Shown here: in pieces, positions 44,562 through 52,221 of the stretch
Position numbering within the stretch: position 1 is the first letter of the stretch
How the letters are laid out: each line of letters starts with the position of its first letter
NCBI GenBank assembly: GCA_031551515.1
Contig: JAVBNL010000040.1
Coordinates: forward strand, 1 to 64,000
Source of the DNA: FLUQ01 sp031551515
Lineage (GTDB): Bacteria > Desulfobacterota > Desulfovibrionia > Desulfovibrionales > Desulfovibrionaceae
Length of the DNA stretch: 64,000 nt
Reading direction: 5' to 3'
The notes under the pieces: model-generated
The model's input: only the letters and a program-made list of their open reading frames with translations
The model's database searches: none
Told to the model about the DNA's origin: nothing
Program-made: the position numbers and the translations under genes

Positions 44562-45310
44562 CGCATATGGAATGGATTACGATTTTCTGGTTCGCCGCGG
44601 GCTGGTTCATGGGCGGTTTCGTCAACGGCATAACAGGGTTCGGCGCGGCAATGGCGGCCATGCCTTTCGTCCTGCAGGGCATGAGCATAACCCTGGCCGT
44701 GCCGGCCTGCTCGCTGCTGGTGCTGGTGGCCAGCCTGGAACAGGGCTGGCGGTACCGGGGGTTCACCGACTGGCCGCGCGTTATGCCGCTGGTCATCGGG
44801 GCCGTGCCCGGCGCGTTCGCCGGGGCGCTTGCCCTGCGCTATCTGCCGCCCGCCTATCTGAAAACCGCTCTGGGCGCCTTTTTATGCTGCTACGCTTCCT
44901 GGGGGCTGTTTCTGGAAGGGGCGCGCGTGACCATCGTCAGCCGCGCCTGGGGCTATGTGGCCGGTTTTCTTTCCACCACCTTCGGCACGGCCTTCAGCTT
45001 CAACGGGCCGCCGCTGGCCGTATACACCACCCTTTCCGGCTGGAACAAAGAGACCAGCAAGGCGGGTCTGGCGACATTCTTCATCATCACCTGCGTTCTG
45101 ATGATCGGCTCGCAAATTATCGCCGGGCTGCACAGTAAATGGACCTTTTTCGCCATGCTGATCGGCACGCCCTGCACCCTGGTCGGCGCGTATTTCGGCC
45201 TGCGGGCCAGCCGGGGCATGAGCAGCGCCACGTACCGCAAAGTGCTTTTCGTCTTCATCGGCCTGACCGGCGCCATGTTCTTGTGGCAGGTCGTTCGGGA
45301 TTTGCTGTGA
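44558..45310 (+). CDS. TauE/SafE-family membrane permease (sulfite/sulfonate type)
   Basis: 250 residues. The GTG start at 44558 overlaps the regulator's stop by 4 bases (GTGA), the sign of coupling; an ATG at 44567 is the alternative. Two repeats of four helices with the family motif GFGAAMAAMPF (first half) and TFGTAFSFNGPPLAVY (second half). TauE/SafE members export sulfite or sulfoacetate or import sulfur compounds. In this cluster it may export excess sulfite, which is reactive, or move sulfonate. Direction is not readable from sequence. Confidence 0.88.
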   Translation: MTHMEWITIFWFAAGWFMGGFVNGITGFGAAMAAMPFVLQGMSITLAVPACSLLVLVASLEQGWRYRGFTDWPRVMPLVIGAVPGAFAGALALRYLPPAYLKTALGAFLCCYASWGLFLEGARVTIVSRAWGYVAGFLSTTFGTAFSFNGPPLAVYTTLSGWNKETSKAGLATFFIITCVLMIGSQIIAGLHSKWTFFAMLIGTPCTLVGAYFGLRASRGMSSATYRKVLFVFIGLTGAMFLWQVVRDLL

Positions 45311-45325
45311 AATATCCGCAAACCT

Positions 45326-47059
45326 TCAGGCCAGCACCTCGTTGCGCTGCGCCAGCATGGCCGCCTGCTCATCCTTGATGGATGAAGCCGTTCCCGCGTA
45401 GGCGGAGGCGATCACCCCGGCCACCTCTTTGGCCGAATGAATACGCGGCACAAAAACGAAATCGGCTCCTTGTTCATAAAGCGCCCTGGCCGCGGGCAGG
45501 GTGTCGGCCGTAACCAGAATGAAAGCCCCGGCGCAGAGCCGGCGCAGGCTTTGCAGCAGGCGCTCGTTGGTGGTGCCGCGAAGCACCGCGTCGGGTATGG
45601 TGCAGACGGCCACCCGTTCATCGTGCAACCCTGCATGATGCAACGTATCCAAACTTGATATGTCGCCGTAAACGCACGGTATTCCTCTTTGCGCCAACTC
45701 CGCGTACACTAGGGGACTGAAGTCGACGACATGCACGTGAGCGGAAAGAGGTTTTTCTTCGGGCCCTGCCATTCGCTCCAGCTCATGAAACACCGCGCTG
45801 GCTTCGCGGAAAAATCCCAAAAACACAATCTCGCCCTTGCATTGGGCATCGCCGCGGCTTTCCTCCTCGCCCCCGAGATCTTTTACTCCCCAAAAGCGCA
45901 GCTTTTCCGCTAACCGGCGCTGGATCTCATTATTGTACTGGATGGCATAGGTGGACGCCACTGAAGCGAGGGCGAAAACAAAAGCCAGAATGCCGATGAC
46001 CTGCGCATCGATATGGCCCATGCCAAGGCCTATGGAGGCGATGACCAGGGAAAATTCGCTCATCTGGGCCAGGTTGACGGCGGGCAGCAAACTGGCCCGC
46101 AGCCCGCACCGTAAAAAGTAAAGAACCGGCGTGATGGTGAGAAAACGCGTTATTCCTATAAACACGACGCCGATAACGGCGAAAACGAGCAGTGAAACCG
46201 TGGGGACGGGAATCTGCATGCCCAGGCCAATGAAGAACAGGGTGACGAAAAAGTCGCGGATATTGATGACTTTGGCGATCACATCCACGTTGTAGGGAAA
46301 GGTGGATAAGCTCACCCCGGCCACAAGAGCGCCCATTTCGCGTGACAACCCCATATGTCCGGCGATGCCGCTGCAGAAAAAGCACCAGGCCATGGCCGTG
46401 ACCAGCAACAGCTCGGGAACCCGGGCGATGGAAGCGAAAAGCCGGGCCAGAACGTAGCGCGCGCAGAGCATGCTCGCAACGACCAAGCCCGCGCCTTTGA
46501 GCAGGGAAAGCAAGACCACCCCCGCTTTTGGATCCAGCAAATTGGGCTGCAAAGAGAGAAAAAGAATGGCCCAGAGATCCTGAAACACCAAAACGCCCAG
46601 GGTCAGCCTGCCCGGCAGAGTGGGCAGTTCTCCTTTGTCGTAAAGGAGTTTAACCACGATCATGGTGCTGCTGATGGCCAGAGTCACGGCAAGGTACAGC
46701 GCGTCGAACCGCCCGCCGGACAAGGGAAAGCCAAGAAGCAGAAAAAAGCCGACACCCGGCGGTATTGAAAGCAAAAATTGCAGAATGCCCAGGGCGATCA
46801 GGGTTCGGCCCGACGCAGCCAGTTTCTTGATGTCGATTTCCAGGCCGATGATATAGAGCAAAAGAATCAATCCGATCTCGGAAACGGCGCTGATGGCGGC
46901 CTGATCTTTGATCAGCCCGAAACCCATGCCCGGTCCGATGAAGATGCCCGCAACCAGGTACGCGAGAAGCAGCGGCTGTTTCAGTTTGCGGGCCAAAAGC
47001 GCTAATGCCGTGGCCACGCAGATGGCAAGGCCGATGCCGGATAGAAGATCGGTGTGCAT
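45326..47059 (-). CDS. CPA2-family cation/proton antiporter with TrkA-N domain
   Basis: 577 residues. The first 385 residues are about 12-13 membrane helices of the KefB/Na+:H+ exchanger family, with LLLAYLVAGIFIGPG, GLEIDIKKL, STMIVVKLLYDKGELPT, VFQDLWAI, LVAGVSLS and FFIGLGMQI. Residues about 415-560 are a nucleotide-binding TrkA-N-like domain (VFLGFFREASAVFHEL, GIPCVYGDISSLDTL), with the Rossmann glycine motif altered from GxGxxG to GFFREA. It would exchange K+ or Na+ for H+. It is convergent with the TauE/SafE gene, 15 bases apart, and unrelated to the neighbouring clusters. Confidence 0.9.
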   Translation of the reverse strand: MHTDLLSGIGLAICVATALALLARKLKQPLLLAYLVAGIFIGPGMGFGLIKDQAAISAVSEIGLILLLYIIGLEIDIKKLAASGRTLIALGILQFLLSIPPGVGFFLLLGFPLSGGRFDALYLAVTLAISSTMIVVKLLYDKGELPTLPGRLTLGVLVFQDLWAILFLSLQPNLLDPKAGVVLLSLLKGAGLVVASMLCARYVLARLFASIARVPELLLVTAMAWCFFCSGIAGHMGLSREMGALVAGVSLSTFPYNVDVIAKVINIRDFFVTLFFIGLGMQIPVPTVSLLVFAVIGVVFIGITRFLTITPVLYFLRCGLRASLLPAVNLAQMSEFSLVIASIGLGMGHIDAQVIGILAFVFALASVASTYAIQYNNEIQRRLAEKLRFWGVKDLGGEEESRGDAQCKGEIVFLGFFREASAVFHELERMAGPEEKPLSAHVHVVDFSPLVYAELAQRGIPCVYGDISSLDTLHHAGLHDERVAVCTIPDAVLRGTTNERLLQSLRRLCAGAFILVTADTLPAARALYEQGADFVFVPRIHSAKEVAGVIASAYAGTASSIKDEQAAMLAQRNEVLA

Positions 47060-47110
47060 GCGGCGCGCCTCCGGCGACTAGGGGCAAAAAAAGCGCTCGG
47101 ACTACGCTGT

Positions 47111-48469
47111 CTAAAAGTTCCAGGCCACGCCCAGGGTCATGAAATGCTGGTCATAATCGTACAGGCTGCTTCTGGAATTGTTGTCCGTATACTGGTAGCT
47201 CGCTTCCACAGCCCAGGCTTCATTGATGCGGTAGGTCAATGTTGAGCCGAAGCGCCAGCGGTCATCTTTACGGTCGCGGCTTTCAAGCACGGTAGCCGGT
47301 CCTTTGTAATATTCCTGGGTGAAGCTGACAAAAGGCCCCAGTTCAAAGCCGTACGGCAGTTTGAACACAAAGCGGGCGCTGCCTTCCCATCCGTTATAAC
47401 TGTAATCGCTTCTATCCGCCGAAGCGCCCAGATACCGCGCGCCGGTCACGAACTCGTGATTGCTCAAGCCGAAAAACAGGCGCAGGTACTGCCCCGCCCA
47501 ACCGTACGTGCCGTTACGCAACCTGTCTTGCGAATACACTCTGTGATCAATGCCGCCCTTGGTTATGAGATGCACGGAAGGAGTTACCGCCCACAAAAAT
47601 GTGCCTTCCGGGCCGAATGCGGCAACATTTTGATAAAATTCATAATCAAAAATTTCCGCCTTAATGCGCAGTTCCGCAAGCGTTGAAGCGGTCAGATGCC
47701 GCACGCCGGCCGCACCGCGGCCCCACTGCGATTCCTGGCTGCGGCTGTCGTGCAGATCGCTGTTGGTATCGCCGCGCAAAAAACCTTGCGCGTCACCGAC
47801 AATCCACCAGGCGCTGTCCTGCGCCAGACGCCAACCCATATCAACGTCCGCGCCGAGATAGCCGCCAAAGGTTTCTTTTCCTTTCGCGTCATTGACCTTG
47901 ACCCGCCAGTCGCCGAGATCCATGGTGCTGGAGCGCGGCCCCATATTGGCGTTGGAATCGTACAAGGCGCCGGCTCGTATCTTGCCGTGAGCCTGAAAGC
48001 GGGAGTAACGCGATTCCAATGTATCAAGGGCCTTGTCCGTCTCCGCCTTGGTGGTTTTACCGTCAAGGGAACGCATGACCGCAAGGCTTCGCTCCGCGCT
48101 TTCCCGGTCGCCCAGCAGCATGTAGACGTTGGCAAGTTCGCCGTACAGCCCGGCTTCGCGGGGGTATTTTTCAAGCAGTGTCTCATAGGCCATGACCGCC
48201 TGGTTCCACTTGCCCGCTTTCGCCGCTGACCGGGCAAGCCCCAGGTTCACGGCATCGTCGTCCGGCGCTTCGCGGATGAGGCGCATATACAGGGCATAAG
48301 CCTGGTCCGCCTTGCCTTTTTCCAGCAGAGTCGCCGCCTCGGCTTTGGCGGAATCCACGGCCGTGCGCCGGGTGGGGTCGGTGCTGGAGGCCGCGAAGGC
48401 GGCGGAAAAAGAAAGCGTAAGGCACAAAATCGATCCGAGAGCGGCGCGAAAAAGAGTGCGTTGTACCAT
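47111..48469 (-). CDS. Outer-membrane beta-barrel protein with N-terminal TPR domain
   Basis: 452 residues. Signal peptide about 1-26. Residues 35-170 hold TPR-like helix pairs (AKAEAATLLEKGKADQAYALY, LARSAAKAGKWNQAVMAYET, LYGELANVYMLLGDRESAER). Residues 180-452 form alternating amphipathic strands ending YDQHFMTLGVAWNF, the C-terminal Phe needed for barrel insertion. The layout matches the surface lipoprotein assembly modifier/DUF560-like group or an exporter barrel. The FecR-domain gene lies 9 bases upstream in the same operon, so the two probably form one secretion or surface system. Confidence 0.78.
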   Translation of the reverse strand: MVQRTLFRAALGSILCLTLSFSAAFAASSTDPTRRTAVDSAKAEAATLLEKGKADQAYALYMRLIREAPDDDAVNLGLARSAAKAGKWNQAVMAYETLLEKYPREAGLYGELANVYMLLGDRESAERSLAVMRSLDGKTTKAETDKALDTLESRYSRFQAHGKIRAGALYDSNANMGPRSSTMDLGDWRVKVNDAKGKETFGGYLGADVDMGWRLAQDSAWWIVGDAQGFLRGDTNSDLHDSRSQESQWGRGAAGVRHLTASTLAELRIKAEIFDYEFYQNVAAFGPEGTFLWAVTPSVHLITKGGIDHRVYSQDRLRNGTYGWAGQYLRLFFGLSNHEFVTGARYLGASADRSDYSYNGWEGSARFVFKLPYGFELGPFVSFTQEYYKGPATVLESRDRKDDRWRFGSTLTYRINEAWAVEASYQYTDNNSRSSLYDYDQHFMTLGVAWNF

Positions 48470-48478
48470 ATGCCGCTC

Positions 48479-49663
48479 CTAGGGCAGTTTGAGGGTGCCG
48501 GAACCGTTGCCGGCATCAGGCGCAGGGCCGGGGATGGAGTAATTCACGGGAAAATTGCTGCCGCCCGGCATCGAGGTCAGCCCGCCGGGGCCGGTCAGCA
48601 TACTGCCGCTTATCATGCCGGGCGTCAGCGCCACGGAGCCATTGATTGGTGATGTCTGGGTGCCGGCACCGCCGAAACCGCTCACTGTGAACGAAGCGGG
48701 CCCGGCGCTGCCGGTGCCGCCCGTAAAGTTGATGACGTTGGACACCGGACCGCTGATGGTTCCGGACCCTCTCATATACCCGCTGGAAATGGCCCCTGAC
48801 CCAAGGTCGACGACAAAGCCGAAAGTTCCGGCAAACGTGCCGGCGCCTGAGGTATGCAAGCTCCCTGTTACCGTGCCGGTGTTTTGCCGCAATTGCTCCG
48901 CCCGCATGTCCGACGGCAGGGCGAGCCCCGCCAGATCGCTTTCCGGCATGCGCAGACCGTCGTCCGCCGTCAGCAGCGTGGTAGCTTCCTGTTTTCCCGC
49001 AGCCCGGCTGGGTTCCGGCGCGGATGCCGCCGTGCCGGCCCCGCCCAGGAAGGCGAATTCCCTGCCAAGCCGGCGGCGGTCTTCGGGTTCAATGGGCAGG
49101 GTCTTTGAGGGTTCGCCCGGCACGGTGATCTTTTTCCCGCCCGGCACGTTGATATTGTTCACATACACCTTGCGGGTAGTGTTCTCCACATAAACAGTTG
49201 TACTTCCGCGTTCGGAACGCATGGAGATGATGGTGCCGCGTATGCCCACCGTGGCTTCGGGGGTGGTGAGGGCGAAGCCTTCGGGGTTACTCTCCACGAT
49301 TTTGCCTGTGATGGAACGTAAGAGCCCTTTGGCCATATGGGCTTTAAAGGCGGGTTTCGAGCCGCTGGCCATATACTCCCGCAGCGCCAGGGCGGTGTTA
49401 GGGCCAAGGGTCATGGAACTGTCATCGCTGAACAGAACGCGTACCCTGCCCGAAGCGTCGGTTGAGAGCGTATCCCCGGATTCGATCGCGCTTTTCAGCG
49501 CAAGGGGAAGTGTTTTGCCGCCCCGCTCCACAAATGCGCCGGGGGTTATCGAAACAACCCGGCCCGCTTCGGCGGCGGCGAAAACAGGAACGGCGCAAAG
49601 GCAGAAAAGACACAAGAGACTGAGGCAACCAAGGGAGGGGAATAAACGACTGCGGCGGCGCAT
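48479..49663 (-). CDS. FecR-domain protein with Gly/Ser-rich C-terminal beta region
   Basis: 394 residues. Signal peptide about 1-30 (ending VFAAAEA). Residues 33-165 are a FecR-like domain (ALKSAIESGDTLSTDASGRV, RVLFSDDSSMTLGPNTAL, GFALTTPEATVGIRGTI). Residues 240-394 are repetitive Gly/Ser/Thr strands (GTVTGSLHTSGAGTFAGTFG). Free-standing FecR proteins of this type are exported and often found beside CHASE2-cyclase genes, one of which diverges from it here. It is a candidate client of the downstream TPR/barrel protein. Confidence 0.82.
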   Translation of the reverse strand: MRRRSRLFPSLGCLSLLCLFCLCAVPVFAAAEAGRVVSITPGAFVERGGKTLPLALKSAIESGDTLSTDASGRVRVLFSDDSSMTLGPNTALALREYMASGSKPAFKAHMAKGLLRSITGKIVESNPEGFALTTPEATVGIRGTIISMRSERGSTTVYVENTTRKVYVNNINVPGGKKITVPGEPSKTLPIEPEDRRRLGREFAFLGGAGTAASAPEPSRAAGKQEATTLLTADDGLRMPESDLAGLALPSDMRAEQLRQNTGTVTGSLHTSGAGTFAGTFGFVVDLGSGAISSGYMRGSGTISGPVSNVINFTGGTGSAGPASFTVSGFGGAGTQTSPINGSVALTPGMISGSMLTGPGGLTSMPGGSNFPVNYSIPGPAPDAGNGSGTLKLP

Positions 49664-49932
49664 GCGGACTCCTTAACAGTAAAAAAGCAGAGTCTGAATC
49701 GAACGATACGAAACATGATGCGGTCAACCGTGAACTATGCAGTCCCTTTTAAAGACATACCTCTTATACGCGTATATTTTTGCCTCTAGCAGGGAAAAAA
49801 ACAATGCGCAATAGGGCGAATGCGTATGCCCCGCAGAGAGCCTGCGGCATATTGACATCCGCGTTAAAGAGCCTGTACCGTTGGCCGAATTGCACCTGTC
49901 TTCCGCCTTGAGCCAAGGACACGGGTATTCGC
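49664..49932. promoter_or_regulatory. Divergent promoter region with 12-bp palindrome
   Basis: 269 bases between the FecR gene and the CHASE2 cyclase gene. The only structure that stands out is the perfect palindrome TATACGCGTATA (49765-49776) in an AT-rich stretch, a possible operator or -10 box. No gene is seen. Confidence 0.5.
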
Positions 49933-52209
49933 ATGACGGGCGCGCAGCCTGCCAATCCTTCTTCTGAAAACGCTTTCCCCGCCGGCGGGGGGGAAGCCCG
50001 CCGGCACGCGCTGGGGCTTTTGCCCTGCCTCGCCGCCGGGGGGCTTGTTCTCATCCTGATGCTGGGGTTATATCTTTTCCAGCCGGCCATGCTGCAGCAG
50101 ATGGACCGCCAAGCCTATGACCTTTGCCTGCGCCTGACCGCCGGAGGAAAGCCGCCGCCCGGCATCGTGATCGTGGATATCGACGAGGGCAGCATCAAAG
50201 CCCTCGGCCAATGGCCCTGGCCGCGCTATCTTGTCGCCGCGTTGCTTGAACAACTGGATGGGGCCGGCGCCGCCGCCATAGGGTTGGATATCCAGTTTTC
50301 CGAAGCGGACCGCACTTCCATGGTCCATGTCCAATCCATGCTGGAAAGATTTCTGGGCATGAAAACAAAAGTGGAAGGGCTTCCCCCGGAACTGGCGGAC
50401 AACGACCGCATTCTGGCCGAAGCCCTGGCCTCCACCCCTTCGGTGCTCAGCATGTACCTGCGCTTTGACGCCCTCGGCCAGGGGAACGCTGCGCCCGCCG
50501 CCTTGATGGCTGCTTCCTCTCAGAACCCGCCCGCTCCCGGTTTCGCGGTGCGGGAACTGGAGCCGCGCGCGAACGCCGGTCCTACAGCGGAAGTGCTGCG
50601 CGCGAACGGCGCGACCTTCCCCTTGCCTATTTTCAGCGCCGCCGCGCCCGTGGCCTTTTACAATGCGGCGCTCGACAAAGACGGCCTCCTGCGCCGGGTG
50701 CCCCTTGTTCTCGCCTACCGCGACAAGATGTATCCATCCCTCGCCGTGCGCACCCTGATGCGGGCCAAAGGGGTGAGTGCCCTGGTGCTGGAAACCGGAG
50801 GGGACGGACTTGAGCGCGTCCGCGTGGGCGATCTTTCTTTGCCGGTCAGCCCCGACGGCACTCTGCCCGTGCTCTTCCGCGGTCCTGGGGGCAGCTACCC
50901 CTATGTCAGCGCGGCAACCGTGCTCGCCGGAAAAGCGGACCCGGCCCTGTTCAAAGACGCCCTGGTCTTTGTGGGGACAAGCGCCGTGGGCTTGCGCGAT
51001 ATCCGCGCCACCCCCTTTGACCGGCACATGGCCGGAGTGGAAATGCACGCCGCCGTGGCGGATGCCGCCCTCTCAGGCCGTTTCGTCGCCATTCCGCCCT
51101 GGGCGCCCGGTTTGCAATGCGTGGGTATTTTTCTTACCGGCCTTGTCGCGGCTCTCGTCTTCGGCCGGGCGCGGGCCCTCGTGTACGCACCGCTGGCGGC
51201 GCTTCTCATAGGCGGCATTGTATGGGGAGTCTCCCGCGCGTTCCTGGCCGGGATTTTCATCTCCCCGGTCTACCTCGTGCTGACGGTCGCCGGGCAAGGC
51301 TTTGCCGTGCTCTCCTTACGCTTTTGGCAGGAAGAGAGCCAAAAACGCCACTTGCGGCAAGCCTTTTCCCGGTATGTCGCCCCGGAGATCGTGGCCAGGA
51401 TCGCCGAGAATACGCGGGATGTTTTGGCCGGAGAAGAACGCATCATCACCATTCTTTTCAGCGACATCAGGGGGTTCACCGCACTTTCCGAATCCCTGCG
51501 GCCCCCACAGTTGGTAAAGCTTCTCAACAGCTACTTCACGCCCATGACCGCTCTTGTCCGCAATAATAAAGGGACGCTCGACAAATTTATCGGGGACGCC
51601 CTGATGGCTTTTTGGAACGCCCCCCTGGACGTGCCGGGGCACCCGGCGCTTGCCGTGGAAACGGCGCTCTCCATGCAGGAGATGCTGGAAAGCCTGAACG
51701 GAAAGCTGGGCCTTGAAAACGACGCGCGCATAAAAATCGGCGTCGGGCTGCACACCGGCCCCGCCTATGTGGGCAACATGGGTTCGGAAGAGCTTTTGGA
51801 CTATACAGCCATAGGCGACGCCGTGAACCTGACCTCCCGCCTTGAAGGGCTTTGCCCCATGTACAAGGTGGGCGTTGCCGTCAGCGGCGATACCGCCGCT
51901 TTATGCGACGGACAATTCAGGTTCCAGCTGGTGGATGTCTTGCGGGTCAAAGGCAAGAAAACGGCCGTCGAGGTTTTCACCCCCCTGCGCGCGGCGGAAG
52001 CGGCAGCGCGGAGCGCGGAACTGGCCGCCGGCGCCGCGGCCCGCGCCTTGTATGCCGAAGGAAATTTTTCCGCCGCCGCGGCCGCGTTCGCGGATGTATG
52101 CAGTACATACCCGGCGGGTCTGTATACGGTGTATGAAGAGCGTTGCCGCGCTCTCGCGGCGTCGCCCCCGGCGGACTGGGACGGAGTCTGGTCGCTGTCC
52201 GGCAAATAA
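49933..52209 (+). CDS. CHASE2-domain class III adenylate/guanylate cyclase
   Basis: 758 residues. One membrane helix at about 34-53, a periplasmic CHASE2 sensor (about 60-385, starting QAYDLCLRLTAGGKPPPGIV), three helices at about 394-460, then the class III cyclase (about 490-680): ILFSDIRGFTALSE with metal Asp, LDKFIGDALMAFWNAP with the second Asp and the Lys, IGVGLHTGPAYVGNMG and DYTAIGDAVNLTSRLE. These are the residues of a working homodimeric cyclase, probably for cAMP. The C-terminal 75 residues are an Ala-rich TPR-like helix pair. The next gene starts 12 bases on. Confidence 0.93.
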   Translation: MTGAQPANPSSENAFPAGGGEARRHALGLLPCLAAGGLVLILMLGLYLFQPAMLQQMDRQAYDLCLRLTAGGKPPPGIVIVDIDEGSIKALGQWPWPRYLVAALLEQLDGAGAAAIGLDIQFSEADRTSMVHVQSMLERFLGMKTKVEGLPPELADNDRILAEALASTPSVLSMYLRFDALGQGNAAPAALMAASSQNPPAPGFAVRELEPRANAGPTAEVLRANGATFPLPIFSAAAPVAFYNAALDKDGLLRRVPLVLAYRDKMYPSLAVRTLMRAKGVSALVLETGGDGLERVRVGDLSLPVSPDGTLPVLFRGPGGSYPYVSAATVLAGKADPALFKDALVFVGTSAVGLRDIRATPFDRHMAGVEMHAAVADAALSGRFVAIPPWAPGLQCVGIFLTGLVAALVFGRARALVYAPLAALLIGGIVWGVSRAFLAGIFISPVYLVLTVAGQGFAVLSLRFWQEESQKRHLRQAFSRYVAPEIVARIAENTRDVLAGEERIITILFSDIRGFTALSESLRPPQLVKLLNSYFTPMTALVRNNKGTLDKFIGDALMAFWNAPLDVPGHPALAVETALSMQEMLESLNGKLGLENDARIKIGVGLHTGPAYVGNMGSEELLDYTAIGDAVNLTSRLEGLCPMYKVGVAVSGDTAALCDGQFRFQLVDVLRVKGKKTAVEVFTPLRAAEAAARSAELAAGAAARALYAEGNFSAAAAAFADVCSTYPAGLYTVYEERCRALAASPPADWDGVWSLSGK

Positions 52210-52221
52210 GGAGAGAAAGCA

